The notes beneath the pieces were generated by a model. That model worked only from the letters and a program-made list of their open reading frames with translations. It had not been told where the DNA came from and searched no databases. Below are positions 15,130 to 22,987 of a DNA stretch of 36,208 nt, piece after piece. The position numbers were made by a program, and so were the translations under genes. Source of the DNA: UBA6544 sp049601975 (lineage in GTDB: Bacteria; Pseudomonadota; Alphaproteobacteria; UBA8366); assembly GCA_049601975.1 (NCBI GenBank), contig JBMYRC010000032.1, positions 1 to 36,208 on the forward strand, in the 5' to 3' direction. The stretch's first letter is position 1; each line of letters opens with the position of its first letter.

Positions 15130-16170
15130 TTAGGTGGCATAAGCCTCGAAGGGTGTGGGGATACGTTGGATGTCTTGTAGGATCTCGCCGAGGGGCCCCG
15201 GTTCGGTATCGGTCGGCACGAACAGCGACAGCGAATCGGCTAAGCCTTCATAACGCTCCGCGATTTTAGTGCCGATTTCGTCATAGGTGCCGACAGTGGC
15301 GAAAAGTTCGAGCACATCGTCGGAGATCAAAGCCGCCATCTCGTCCCAACGCCCCTCCTTGGGATAGGGGCGCAGACGTTCGCCCAATTCCTCCATATCG
15401 TGGAGCCGCAGTACGCGCCAATAGGACCGGGTCGAACAATAGAACGAAATTCGGAAGCGGATATATTCACGCATCTTGGCGACCGCTTCCTCATCTTTGC
15501 CGGTGGCGAGAAACGCGCCGGAGACAACTTCGATATCACCGCGTACGCGACCGCTGCGCGCCAGCCCGTCGCCGATATGCTTCAGGCTTTCCTCCGCGAG
15601 GTAGCGCTTTGTGCTGAAGGGATGCAGGCGCACGCCGTCAGCGGTATCGCCGGCGACCCGCAGCATGGCCGGTCCGACGGCGGACATGGCGATGGGAATA
15701 CGTGGCAGTCCGGATGGTTGCGGCGCGAAATTCGGCGTGGTCAGGGTCAGTGTGTAATGTTTGCTGTGATAGTCGAGCGGTTCTTGCGTCTCCCACGCGT
15801 GCCAGACGGCGCGCACCGCGCCGATATAGTCTTTCATGCGAGGTGCGGGCGGCACCCACTCGACGCCGTATCGGCGTTCGTTATGGCCCTTCACTTGAGA
15901 GCCTATACCGAGATAGAAACGGCCTTTCGACGCCTTGTGCAGATCCCAGGCGGCATGCGCCATTATGGTCGGACTGCGGGGAAAGGCGATGGCGACGCCG
16001 GTGCCGATTTGTATCCGGTCGGTTGCCATGACGGCGACAGACAACGGCGGGAAGGGACCGTGGGCGTTTTCCAACGCTACAATTCCGTCGAAACCCGCGG
16101 CCTCTGCTTCACGGGCGGCAGTTTCCGCCGCCCGCAAATCGTCGTTTGGGATGTGATAGACGACACGCAT
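15130..16170 (-). CDS. LLM-class flavin-dependent oxidoreductase (LLM-1)
   Basis: This 346-residue luciferase-like monooxygenase or F420/FMN-dependent oxidoreductase has a TIM barrel. Landmarks are the N-terminal FDGIVALENAHGPF region, IQIGTGVAIAFPRSP (the flavin-site strand), AHAAWDLHKASKGRFYLGIGSQVKGHNERRYG (about 81-112, highly typical of the family) and a C-terminal YDEIGTKIAERY. I chose ATG 16170. The frame extends 39 codons further but that part overlaps the preceding amidohydrolase. From 16170 the gap is 5 bases and the protein begins MRVVYHIPNDD, as expected. It is the last gene of a four-gene operon with two amidohydrolases and another LLM. It is closely similar in layout to the LLM at 20803-21825. 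No flavin reductase gene is nearby. Confidence 0.85.
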   Translation of the reverse strand: MRVVYHIPNDDLRAAETAAREAEAAGFDGIVALENAHGPFPPLSVAVMATDRIQIGTGVAIAFPRSPTIMAHAAWDLHKASKGRFYLGIGSQVKGHNERRYGVEWVPPAPRMKDYIGAVRAVWHAWETQEPLDYHSKHYTLTLTTPNFAPQPSGLPRIPIAMSAVGPAMLRVAGDTADGVRLHPFSTKRYLAEESLKHIGDGLARSGRVRGDIEVVSGAFLATGKDEEAVAKMREYIRFRISFYCSTRSYWRVLRLHDMEELGERLRPYPKEGRWDEMAALISDDVLELFATVGTYDEIGTKIAERYEGLADSLSLFVPTDTEPGPLGEILQDIQRIPTPFEAYAT

Positions 16171-16175
16171 GCGGC

Positions 16176-17198
16176 TTACAGCTTGTACACGCGTTTTGCC
16201 GTATCGTGATACAACTTCGCCTTCTCGTCGGCGGAGTAGTTCGCCGTCAGGCGTTTGAAGGAGTTCCAGCACACCATGTAGCTGCAACTGACCTTATCGA
16301 CCGGGAAATTCGATTCAAACAGGCAGCGATCCACACCAAACTGTTCGATGGTGTACTCGAAGTACTTTCGTGTCGCCTCGCAAAGTTCTTCGCTGGTCGG
16401 CGGCTTAGGCTTTTTGTGCCATTCGAAGCCATTCACTTCCATATTTAGGCCACCGAGCTTGGCGACCACGTTCTCGCACTGCGCCAATTCCGCGATGCTC
16501 TTCTTCCATTCCTCGAAGACTTCATCCTTGCGCGACGCGTAGGGCCCGACGCCGAGGGGACCGCCGAAATGGTCGAGGACGATGCGGTTGTTCGGGTTTT
16601 TCCGCGCCAATTCGATGACATCCGGAATTTGCGGATGGTAGCACCAAGCCTCCATGCTGAGGTCCAGTTTGGCAAGTTCGGCGAAGCCTTCTTGGAATTT
16701 GTCACCCAATAGCATGTGCTGGACAGGTTCGGTCCGATGATTGCCGACCTCCGGATGAGGGTCCCAGGTGGCACCGACGCGGATACCCTTGAAGCGCCCG
16801 CCGGCCAGCGCGATATGCTGGTCCAGTACATCCCGGACAGGTTCGCCGAGCTCCAGGTCGGCGGTCCCGATAATTCCGGCTGCGACACGCGTTTTGCCAT
16901 AGAGGCCGGATGCGCTCATCGCCGCGATTCCGTTCACGAACTCCGTCTCGCCCAGCGGCTTTAATTCCTCCGGTCCGTCATCGCGGAACATTGCATGGCA
17001 TTCAATGAAGACAGTGGAGACGATGTTGTGCCCGGCATTGGTGTCTACCAGAATTTCATCGAGGAAGTAGCGTGGGTTCACGCGCTCCACCTTAAAATCC
17101 CAAAGGTGATGGTGAGGGTCAATGATGGGCAGGTCCGGCTCCAAGGCTTCTTCCTGAACCTGATCGAGCCATTCTTGATTCGTTGCTATGTCGGTCAT
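16176..17198 (-). CDS. Amidohydrolase-2 (TIM-barrel) hydrolase, copy A
   Basis: This 340-residue cytoplasmic metal-dependent hydrolase belongs to the amidohydrolase-2 family, which includes lactone hydrolases, dicarboxylate hydrolases and decarboxylases. D27-P-H29-H-H31 at the end of strand 1 is the metal motif. IVLDHFGGP (about 219-227) supplies a further conserved His. In the C-terminal signature FESNFPVD the position usually occupied by the conserved Asp (SD-W/Y-P) is N297. I chose ATG 17198, with AAGGA about 10 bases upstream; the longer frame to 17246 would overlap copy B by 32 bases. It is about two-thirds identical by eye to copy B immediately upstream, so this is a tandem duplication. 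It sits between two LLM flavoenzymes, which suggests hydrolysis of an oxidised ring or ester product. Confidence 0.85.
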   Translation of the reverse strand: MTDIATNQEWLDQVQEEALEPDLPIIDPHHHLWDFKVERVNPRYFLDEILVDTNAGHNIVSTVFIECHAMFRDDGPEELKPLGETEFVNGIAAMSASGLYGKTRVAAGIIGTADLELGEPVRDVLDQHIALAGGRFKGIRVGATWDPHPEVGNHRTEPVQHMLLGDKFQEGFAELAKLDLSMEAWCYHPQIPDVIELARKNPNNRIVLDHFGGPLGVGPYASRKDEVFEEWKKSIAELAQCENVVAKLGGLNMEVNGFEWHKKPKPPTSEELCEATRKYFEYTIEQFGVDRCLFESNFPVDKVSCSYMVCWNSFKRLTANYSADEKAKLYHDTAKRVYKL

Positions 17199-17214
17199 CT
17201 TACTGATTTCCTTA

Positions 17215-18228
17215 TCAGAGCCGGTAAACCCGGGCGCTGTTGTCATGATAGAGCTTGGCTTTATCGTCGGCGGAATAGTTCGCGGTCAGCCGTTTGAATG
17301 AATTCCACAGGACATTGTAGCTGCAGCTGACGCTATCCACCGGGAAGTTCGATTCGAACAGGCACCGGTCGACACCGAAATGCTCCAACGTATGTTCGAA
17401 ATAGCGTCGGGTCGCCTCGCACAGCTCTTCACTCGTCGGTGGCTTTGGATTTTTGTGCCAATTGAAGCCGTTAACGGTCATGTTGAGGCCGCCAAGCTTA
17501 GCGACCACGTTCTCGCACGTCGCGAGTTCGGCGATGTTCTTTTTCCACTCTTCGAACACTTCCTCGCGTTTGTCCGCATAGGGGCCGATGCCGATTGGTC
17601 CGCCGAAATGATCGAGGATCATGATCGTGTCCGGGAAGGCGCGGGCAAGGTCGGTCAGCTGCGGGATTTGACGATGGAAACACCAACCCTCGAAGCTAAG
17701 ATTGCGTTTGCCCAACTCGGCATAGCCTTCGCGGAACGCCGCGCTGGAGAGCATGTCCGCCGCCGGTTCGGTATAGCCGTTGCGGACATCCGGATGCGGA
17801 TCGTGAGTCGCGAGATAGCGAATGCCGCGGAACCGATCGCCGCCGACTTTCAAATGTTCGTCGAGAACCTCGCCGATGCGCGCCCCGACATTCAGGTTCG
17901 CGGTGCCGACAATTCCAGCGGCTACCCGTGTGTCGCCATAAGTGCCGGAGGCGCTCATTGCCGCGATGCCGTTCACGAATTCCGTCTCGCCGACGACTTT
18001 CATTTCCTCCGGCCCGTCGGACCGCCACATGGCGGAGCATTCGACAAACACAGTCTTGACGATGTTGTGGCCGGACTCGGTGTCTTTCAACAGGTCCTCC
18101 AGCAGATAGCGGTGCTCGCTCTCTGGGCGGATGAAATGCCAAAGATGGTGGTGCGGGTCGATGATCGGCAAGTCCGGTTCAAGGGTTTCTTCTTGAACTT
18201 GGGCCAGCCATTTGTCGTGTTCGGACAT
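17215..18228 (-). CDS. Amidohydrolase-2 (TIM-barrel) hydrolase, copy B
   Basis: This 337-residue paralogue of copy A begins MSEHDKWLAQVQEE and shares the DPHHHLW metal motif, FVNGIAAMSASG, ILDHFGGPIGIGPYA and the FESNFPVD signature (N294 in the usual Asp position). Most differences lie in the segment around residues 120-200 (GGDRFRGIRYLATHDPHP and following), which probably shapes substrate choice. I chose ATG 18228: a strong GGAGGGAG is 7 bases upstream and it aligns with the start of copy A. ATG 18291 is a real alternative: it adds 21 residues (MKVIPPEETHYPPQ...), has AAGGAA upstream and would leave only 19 bases to the preceding LLM gene. It is the second gene of the operon. Confidence 0.82.
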   Translation of the reverse strand: MSEHDKWLAQVQEETLEPDLPIIDPHHHLWHFIRPESEHRYLLEDLLKDTESGHNIVKTVFVECSAMWRSDGPEEMKVVGETEFVNGIAAMSASGTYGDTRVAAGIVGTANLNVGARIGEVLDEHLKVGGDRFRGIRYLATHDPHPDVRNGYTEPAADMLSSAAFREGYAELGKRNLSFEGWCFHRQIPQLTDLARAFPDTIMILDHFGGPIGIGPYADKREEVFEEWKKNIAELATCENVVAKLGGLNMTVNGFNWHKNPKPPTSEELCEATRRYFEHTLEHFGVDRCLFESNFPVDSVSCSYNVLWNSFKRLTANYSADDKAKLYHDNSARVYRL

Positions 18229-18310
18229 GTCCGGTCTCCCTCCGTCGGGTTGTGGCGGGTAGTGGGTTTCTTCGGGCGGTATGACTTTCATGGTTTTCCT
18301 TCCCTTCGTC

Positions 18311-19300
18311 TTAAGCAAAAGCCGCCGCGACGGCTTCGAATCGTTTGATGCTCGCCAGCGAATCTTCGAAATCGGTGCCAGGCCAATTCATGCGTAACAG
18401 CATGGTTGTGACACCTAATTCCTCACGGTAGCGCGCGACCTCGTCTTTCATGCGGGCGACGTCCCCGATCAGGAACCGGTCCTTTCGGAATTCGTCGAAA
18501 CGTTCCGCGAAAGGCCGCTCCGCCGCGACATGGTTGTTGTCCCAGGAAGCGTAGGCAGCGTATTTATCGATCAAGGTCTCGCGGCACTTATCCAACGCGT
18601 CCATATCCGAGGCGCCGACGAAACATTCCCGGCAGATCGGCATTTCGGGCTTTTTACCAGGGGGCAGAGCCGCGCGATATGTGTCGAACAATCCGCGCAT
18701 CCCGTCTGGATCGGTCGTGAAACTCGCGAGCCAAGCATCGCCCATATGGGCGGCGCGCTCGACCGACGGCGGGACCGCGCCACCCATCCAAATGGGGCAT
18801 CCTTGCGGATTGCGAGGCTGCGCCGAGAGTCCTATCTCATCCAGATGAAAGTATTGGCCGTGATGGGTCACTCGCTCTTCCGTCCACAGTCGTCGGATCA
18901 CTTCGATGGCCTCGACAAATCGGCTCAGACGGTGTTTGCGCTCGACTCCCATGGATTGAAACTCTTCCCGGCGATATCCAAGGCCCGCCGCTAGAACGTA
19001 GCCGCCATCGGTCATCCAGTCCAAGGTCGCGGCTTGCTCCGCCACTTGAACCGGATTCATCATGGAGAGCAGGAGAATGCCCGTGCCGATACGAAATCCC
19101 GGCACTTCGGCGGAAAGCCGGGCCAGGACTTCATGCGGTTGGAACATGCGCATGGGATGGGTGACATAATGGTGTGGGCACCAGATCGACTCAAAGCCGG
19201 AATCCCGCGCCACTCTGGCTTCTTCGGCCATGAAACGCATCGCCGATCCCAGGTCTTGGTCGGCATTGAACTGCGTCGAGATGAAGAGGCCGAATTTCAT
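18311..19300 (-). CDS. LLM-class flavin-dependent oxidoreductase (LLM-2)
   Basis: This 329-residue luciferase-like protein is the first gene of the LLM/amidohydrolase operon. It begins MKFGLFISTQFNAD and has FESIWCPHHYVTHP (about 36-49, like the substrate/flavin pocket of alkanal monooxygenase-type proteins). FRIGTGILLLSMMNPVQVAEQAATLDWMTDGGYVLAAGLGYRREEF (from about 69) follows, and the C-terminal part contains RFLIGDVARMKDEVARYREELGV. It belongs to the two-component bacterial-luciferase branch (FMNH2-dependent, needing a separate reductase) rather than the LLM-1 branch. ATG 19300 has only a weak GGAA upstream. A GCGGCG-AAT-CGCCGC palindrome lies 35 bases upstream. It is divergent from an MFS carrier that probably imports the substrate. 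Confidence 0.85.
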   Translation of the reverse strand: MKFGLFISTQFNADQDLGSAMRFMAEEARVARDSGFESIWCPHHYVTHPMRMFQPHEVLARLSAEVPGFRIGTGILLLSMMNPVQVAEQAATLDWMTDGGYVLAAGLGYRREEFQSMGVERKHRLSRFVEAIEVIRRLWTEERVTHHGQYFHLDEIGLSAQPRNPQGCPIWMGGAVPPSVERAAHMGDAWLASFTTDPDGMRGLFDTYRAALPPGKKPEMPICRECFVGASDMDALDKCRETLIDKYAAYASWDNNHVAAERPFAERFDEFRKDRFLIGDVARMKDEVARYREELGVTTMLLRMNWPGTDFEDSLASIKRFEAVAAAFA

Positions 19301-19334
19301 GTGTATTCGTCACATTCCGTTTAGGGAGCGCCGC

Positions 19335-19349
19335 GCGGCGAATCGCCGC
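19335..19349. promoter_or_regulatory. 15-bp perfect palindrome in the LLM/MFS divergent region
   Basis: GCGGCG-AAT-CGCCGC is a perfect dyad in the 134-base region between the LLM operon (-) and the MFS gene (+), 35 bases before the LLM-2 start. It could be an operator or a strong hairpin in the operon's 5' leader. G+C-rich dyads also arise by chance in such DNA. Confidence 0.35.
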
Positions 19350-19434
19350 CTAGAGCGTATATGAAGTTGTGTCGCATGGCCGATCCGACCATATTAACAG
19401 CCGCATATCTTCCATCGAATTTAGCTAAAAACAC

Positions 19435-20658
19435 ATGAGCGATGCCAATTTATCGACGGCAGACGGGCCCCTCGTGCCGGACCGCACACGACGCAATGTC
19501 GTCTTGCTGGCCATTTGCCAGGCCTTGGCGCAAAGCGGCTCGTCGCTCATTGCGACCGTTGCTGCCTTGGCGGGCTTTCTGATCGCCGATGATAAGAGCC
19601 TCGCGACCTTGCCTATGGCGTGCCAGTTCCTCGGCACCATGCTCAGCACCATTCCGGCGTCGTTCTTCATGCAACGGTTTGGGCGGCGGGTCGGCTTTAC
19701 GGTCGGTATGTGTTTCGGACTAACGGCGGCTGGATTGTCTGTCTATGCGCTTTTCTCGATCAATTTCCCGCTCCTGGTTTTCGCGGCCCTATTGTTCGGC
19801 GTCCATAACGCGTTCTGGCAATACTATCGGTTCGCTGCGACCGATACCGCGAGCCCAGAGTTTCGGAGCAAGGCGATATCCTTTGTGCTGGCAGGCGGTG
19901 TGATAGCGGCCTTCATCGGGCCGGAATTGGCGAAAGTCAGCATCGATTTCTTCGAGCCGGTGAAATTCGCCGGCGGATACGCCGCTGTCATGGTGGTCAT
20001 CTTGATCTCGATGACAGTCATGCAGTTCGTCGAAATTCCGAGGCCGACGGCGGCAGAGCGCAGCAAGAGCGGCCGTCCGCTCCTCGAGATTGTGGGCCAG
20101 CCGAAATTCGTCGTGGCTGTACTGTCAGCGATGCTGGGATACGCCATCATGATCCTGGTGATGACGGCCACGCCGCTCGCGATGCAGTTCTGCGGTCACA
20201 GCTTCAACGATACCGCTTTCGTGATCGAATGGCATATGCTCGGCATGTTCGCGCCGAGTTTCTTTACCGGGCATCTGATCAAGAAGTTCGGCGTGTTGAA
20301 TATCATCACGGTCGGCGTGCTGCTAATGCTGGGCAGCGCCGCGACGGGCCTGTCAGGGATCGCGGTATCGCAATTCTGGGGCGCGCTCTTCCTGCTCGGC
20401 GTTGGTTGGAACTTCATGTTTGTCGGCGGCACCACATTGTTGCTGGAGACCTATCGGCCAGAGGAACGAGCTAAGGTGCAGGCCTTCAACGATTTCACGA
20501 TATTCACCGTAGTTGCCATCGCCAGTTTTTCATCCGGTGCTATTCAACACCATTTCGGTTGGGAATGGATTACGGCTGGTATGTTCGCGCCGATGATGAT
20601 CGTTCTGGTGGCGACGACGTGGCTACGTTTCATTAACCGGCGCGACGCTACCGCCTGA
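19435..20658 (+). CDS. MFS transporter
   Basis: This 407-residue inner-membrane carrier has about 12 hydrophobic segments. The loop between helices 2 and 3 carries FMQRFGRRVGFTVG (about 78-91), a version of the MFS motif D/R-x-G-R-R. A hydrophilic linker (PRPTAAERSKSGRPLLEI, about 203-220) separates the two six-helix halves. GHLIKKFGVLN repeats the motif in the second half. It ends RFINRRDATA. The start at ATG 19435 has no recognisable Shine-Dalgarno but begins a normal hydrophilic N-terminus (MSDANLSTADG). It is divergently transcribed from the LLM-2/amidohydrolase operon, so uptake of that pathway's substrate is a reasonable inference. It is followed by a convergent LLM gene. Confidence 0.85.
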   Translation: MSDANLSTADGPLVPDRTRRNVVLLAICQALAQSGSSLIATVAALAGFLIADDKSLATLPMACQFLGTMLSTIPASFFMQRFGRRVGFTVGMCFGLTAAGLSVYALFSINFPLLVFAALLFGVHNAFWQYYRFAATDTASPEFRSKAISFVLAGGVIAAFIGPELAKVSIDFFEPVKFAGGYAAVMVVILISMTVMQFVEIPRPTAAERSKSGRPLLEIVGQPKFVVAVLSAMLGYAIMILVMTATPLAMQFCGHSFNDTAFVIEWHMLGMFAPSFFTGHLIKKFGVLNIITVGVLLMLGSAATGLSGIAVSQFWGALFLLGVGWNFMFVGGTTLLLETYRPEERAKVQAFNDFTIFTVVAIASFSSGAIQHHFGWEWITAGMFAPMMIVLVATTWLRFINRRDATA

Positions 20659-20757
20659 AAGTTACATCAGTATCCCGGAGGATGAGCGAGCGCTATCGTG
20701 TCCCGAATGCGAAGCGATGTGGGATCTAGTGGGCAAAGCATATCCAGCGCACTGGGG

Positions 20758-20777
20758 CCCCGGCTCTTCGGCTGGGG
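20758..20777 (+). terminator. Weak hairpin between convergent MFS and LLM-3 genes
   Basis: CCCCGGCT and GGCTGGGG can pair over 8 positions (two G-T wobbles) around a short CTTC loop, about 100 bases after the MFS stop. AAATTTT follows only 15 bases later, so it is a poor intrinsic terminator for the + strand. Confidence 0.3.
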
Positions 20778-20802
20778 AACGGGTATGGTACAAATTTTAC
20801 GT

Positions 20803-21825
20803 TTAAGCAGCTTTGAACGCGTTGGTGAATTCCCGCCATTTCTCTTCAGGCGCGTCCGCGTCCATCGAGAAATAGAGCGACGCCCGTTGCATTAGGCCGC
20901 CTTCGTAGCGTTTGCGTAGGACGGGGGCGATTTGGTCCGGCTCTCCAGCGATCGAGCACGCCTCCAACAATTCATCCGGCACCAGTCCAGGTAATTTGTC
21001 GAACTCGCCCGCCCGCGTCGCGGCGCTCAGCTCCTTGCCGAGCGTGTCGTAGCCATGATGCTCCAGCAAGGCGCGATAGTTCGGGGTCGAGCCGTAGAAG
21101 CCGATCTGGTAGCGGACATGTTTCTCCGCCTCGGCGCGTTCGGCTTCATTCTCTCCGGTAATGACGAAGACCGGTGCGAAGAAGGAGACATCGTCGACAC
21201 TGCGCCCGCTCATCTTGGCACCCTTTTCGACGGCAGGGCGTACCACGTCGCGAAGATACGAGACCGAGTGCATCGGATGGACGTGCATGCCGTCGGCCGC
21301 TTCGCCCGCCACTTGGCACATGCGCGGATTAACGCCCGCGACATAGACGGGAATATCCGGATGGTCGATCGGGCCCGGATTGAACATCGGGTTGTTCAGG
21401 ACGTAGCGGTAGAACTCTCCCTGATAATCGGGCTTGGTGCCGTTCTGGAAACTGTCCCAGATGGCTTTGACGCATTTGATGTAGTCGGTCAGGCGCGCTG
21501 CCGGATGGTCGAACTCGGCGGAGAACCGGCGCTCGACATGCGCGCGGACCTGACTGCCGACACCAAGGTGGAAGCGCCCCTGGCTGACATCCGCCAGATC
21601 CCAGGCGGCCTGTGCCATGGCGTAGGGGCTGCGCGCGAAGGCGACGGCAATATTAGTGCCGATGTGGATTTTCTCGGTGGCCGCCGCGACCTGTGCCAAT
21701 GGCATGAACGGGTTGTGCGCGGCCTCGTAGGTCCAGACGCAATCGTAGCCGATGCGCTCGCATTTTTGTCCGTAGGCGGCTGCATCCTGCAACTTGATAT
21801 CCCACATCATGCTGTCGATATGCAT
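20803..21825 (-). CDS. LLM-class flavin-dependent oxidoreductase (LLM-3)
   Basis: This 340-residue luciferase-fold oxidoreductase is closely related to LLM-1. Shared blocks are IGYDCVWTYEAAHNPFMPLAQ, IHIGTNIAVAFARSPYAMAQAAWDLADVSQGRFHLGVGSQVRAHVERRF (about 53-100) and a PDIPVYVAGVNPRMCQVAGEAADGMHVHP block (about 157-185). These mark the branch that contains F420- or FMN-dependent dehydrogenases and monooxygenases with TIGR03617-like architecture. The start is ATG 21825 with AAGGA about 9 bases upstream. It lies 83 bases downstream of a ketopantoate-reductase-like gene on the same strand, so the two may form one transcript. The substrate is unknown. It is the third LLM protein within 7 kb. Confidence 0.85.
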   Translation of the reverse strand: MHIDSMMWDIKLQDAAAYGQKCERIGYDCVWTYEAAHNPFMPLAQVAAATEKIHIGTNIAVAFARSPYAMAQAAWDLADVSQGRFHLGVGSQVRAHVERRFSAEFDHPAARLTDYIKCVKAIWDSFQNGTKPDYQGEFYRYVLNNPMFNPGPIDHPDIPVYVAGVNPRMCQVAGEAADGMHVHPMHSVSYLRDVVRPAVEKGAKMSGRSVDDVSFFAPVFVITGENEAERAEAEKHVRYQIGFYGSTPNYRALLEHHGYDTLGKELSAATRAGEFDKLPGLVPDELLEACSIAGEPDQIAPVLRKRYEGGLMQRASLYFSMDADAPEEKWREFTNAFKAA

Positions 21826-21908
21826 GACCGATCCTTTCTAAATGTTGGCCGGCGCTCTCGCCCCGGGATCAAGGTTGTTTCAATTTCCGAGGAATCCAGT
21901 CGCCCCGG

Positions 21909-22883
21909 CTATTCTTCCGCCGCGATCAAGGTGTTGATTTCGTCCATGTCGAGACTCCGGGGAGCGATGCCGTCCCGGGTCATTCGGGTCATCAGGTTCT
22001 GCATCGCCGCGTTCGCCGGTGTTGGGACGCCGTGGAGACGCCCGAGTTGGACGATTTCTCCGTTCAGATAGTCAACTTCATTGTCCGGGCGACCATTCTC
22101 CAGAGATTGCCAGGACGAGCCTCCCGCGCGGCCGGCGCCATTGATTTTACCGTTTTTCATCAAATCACCCCGGCGTTCTCGCATCTCCTTCAACGTTCGA
22201 TAGGGGATGCCTGCCGCATCGAAGCACGCGAAGGCTTCAGCGTGGAGCTGATCGCGGAGCGGCTTGGTCTCGGCGTCGGGATTGCACGCGGCGTCGGTCG
22301 CGTTGCTCGTGTTGATGACAAGCTTGGTGTATTTCCAAGCCATCGTATCGGCGGTCGGCACGCTGACGATATTGGCGGCTTCCAAGCTCTCAGCGACTCG
22401 GGTGATGAGGTCGTCCACACCGCTTGGATAAACTCCGGCGTCGAGAATGCCGATTTTGTTCTTCGAATGGCATCGGATGACGCCGGGCTCCAGCGATTCG
22501 CCCGGCAAGTAGACGGCCATGGCGTAGACATGGCGGAAACGGCGCAAGGCCATGGCTTCGTTGGCCACGCCGTTCTGACAGCAGATGACGGGAACTGTAT
22601 CGCCTGCCGCCGCGCGCAGATCTTCGAGCGCGCCCAGCGTATGTTGCGCTTTCATGCTCAGGATGACGACATCGCCGTCCCGGAAATCAATTTCGTTCGG
22701 ATGTCCGACCGCCGCTATCGAGAGCGATTCTTGGTAATGCGGCGTTTCATAGCGCAAACCGTTCTTCTGAATGGCATCGAGATGTGCGCCACGGGCAATA
22801 AGAATGACATCTTCGCCGGCTCTGAAGAGTTCCGCCCCGATGGTGCCGCCGACGCCGCCGGCGCCATAAAGTATGAACCGCAT
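21909..22883 (-). CDS. Ketopantoate reductase-like NADPH oxidoreductase
   Basis: This 324-residue member of the ApbA/PanE family reduces 2-dehydropantoate or related 2-oxo acids with NADPH. The Rossmann motif is FILYGAGGVGGTIGAELFRAG (G8, G10, G13). The NADP-selecting Arg is in LIARGAHL, and there is CCQNGVANE (about 101-109). The catalytic Lys is K187 in WKYTKLVIN, and the C-terminal RPDNEVDYLNGEIV holds the conserved Glu/Asn. I chose ATG 22883 (MRFILYG); an upstream TTG would add only two residues. Pairing with an LLM oxidoreductase rather than panB/panC suggests a catabolic 2-oxo-acid reductase and not pantothenate synthesis, although PanE function cannot be excluded. Confidence 0.82.
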   Translation of the reverse strand: MRFILYGAGGVGGTIGAELFRAGEDVILIARGAHLDAIQKNGLRYETPHYQESLSIAAVGHPNEIDFRDGDVVILSMKAQHTLGALEDLRAAAGDTVPVICCQNGVANEAMALRRFRHVYAMAVYLPGESLEPGVIRCHSKNKIGILDAGVYPSGVDDLITRVAESLEAANIVSVPTADTMAWKYTKLVINTSNATDAACNPDAETKPLRDQLHAEAFACFDAAGIPYRTLKEMRERRGDLMKNGKINGAGRAGGSSWQSLENGRPDNEVDYLNGEIVQLGRLHGVPTPANAAMQNLMTRMTRDGIAPRSLDMDEINTLIAAEE

Positions 22884-22964
22884 TTTCAATCCCGTGTTTT
22901 AGGTGTAAGTCGTTTGACTTCCGCGGTTGCCAGATAAGCATTTTTGGCCGCCGCATCCAATGGC

Positions 22965-22980
22965 GATAATGTGCTAGAAT
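22965..22980 (+). promoter_or_regulatory. Candidate -10 region(s) just before the GT41 start
   Basis: GATAAT (22965-22970) and TAGAAT (22975-22980) lie 18 and 8 bases before ATG 22988. Each matches the TATAAT consensus at five of six positions. TTGGCC at 22944-22949 is a possible -35 for the first, with a short 15-base spacer. Use of either would make a nearly leaderless mRNA, and there is no Shine-Dalgarno before this start. Confidence 0.35.
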
Positions 22981-22987
22981 CCGCGCA

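Noticed and set aside
15400..16209. 269-codon frame antisense to LLM-1
   Set aside because: Shadow of a recognised gene.
16171..16287. 39-codon N-terminal extension of LLM-1
   Set aside because: It lies wholly inside the 3' end of amidohydrolase copy A; ATG 16170 gives the family N-terminus and a 5-base gap.
17380..18348. 322-codon frame antisense to amidohydrolase copy B
   Set aside because: The sense strand is a conserved enzyme; the antisense translation has no domain-like features.
21055..22937. Two long frames (338 and 301 codons) antisense to LLM-3 and the ketopantoate-reductase-like gene
   Set aside because: Both lie opposite well-recognised genes and show no motif or ribosome site of their own.
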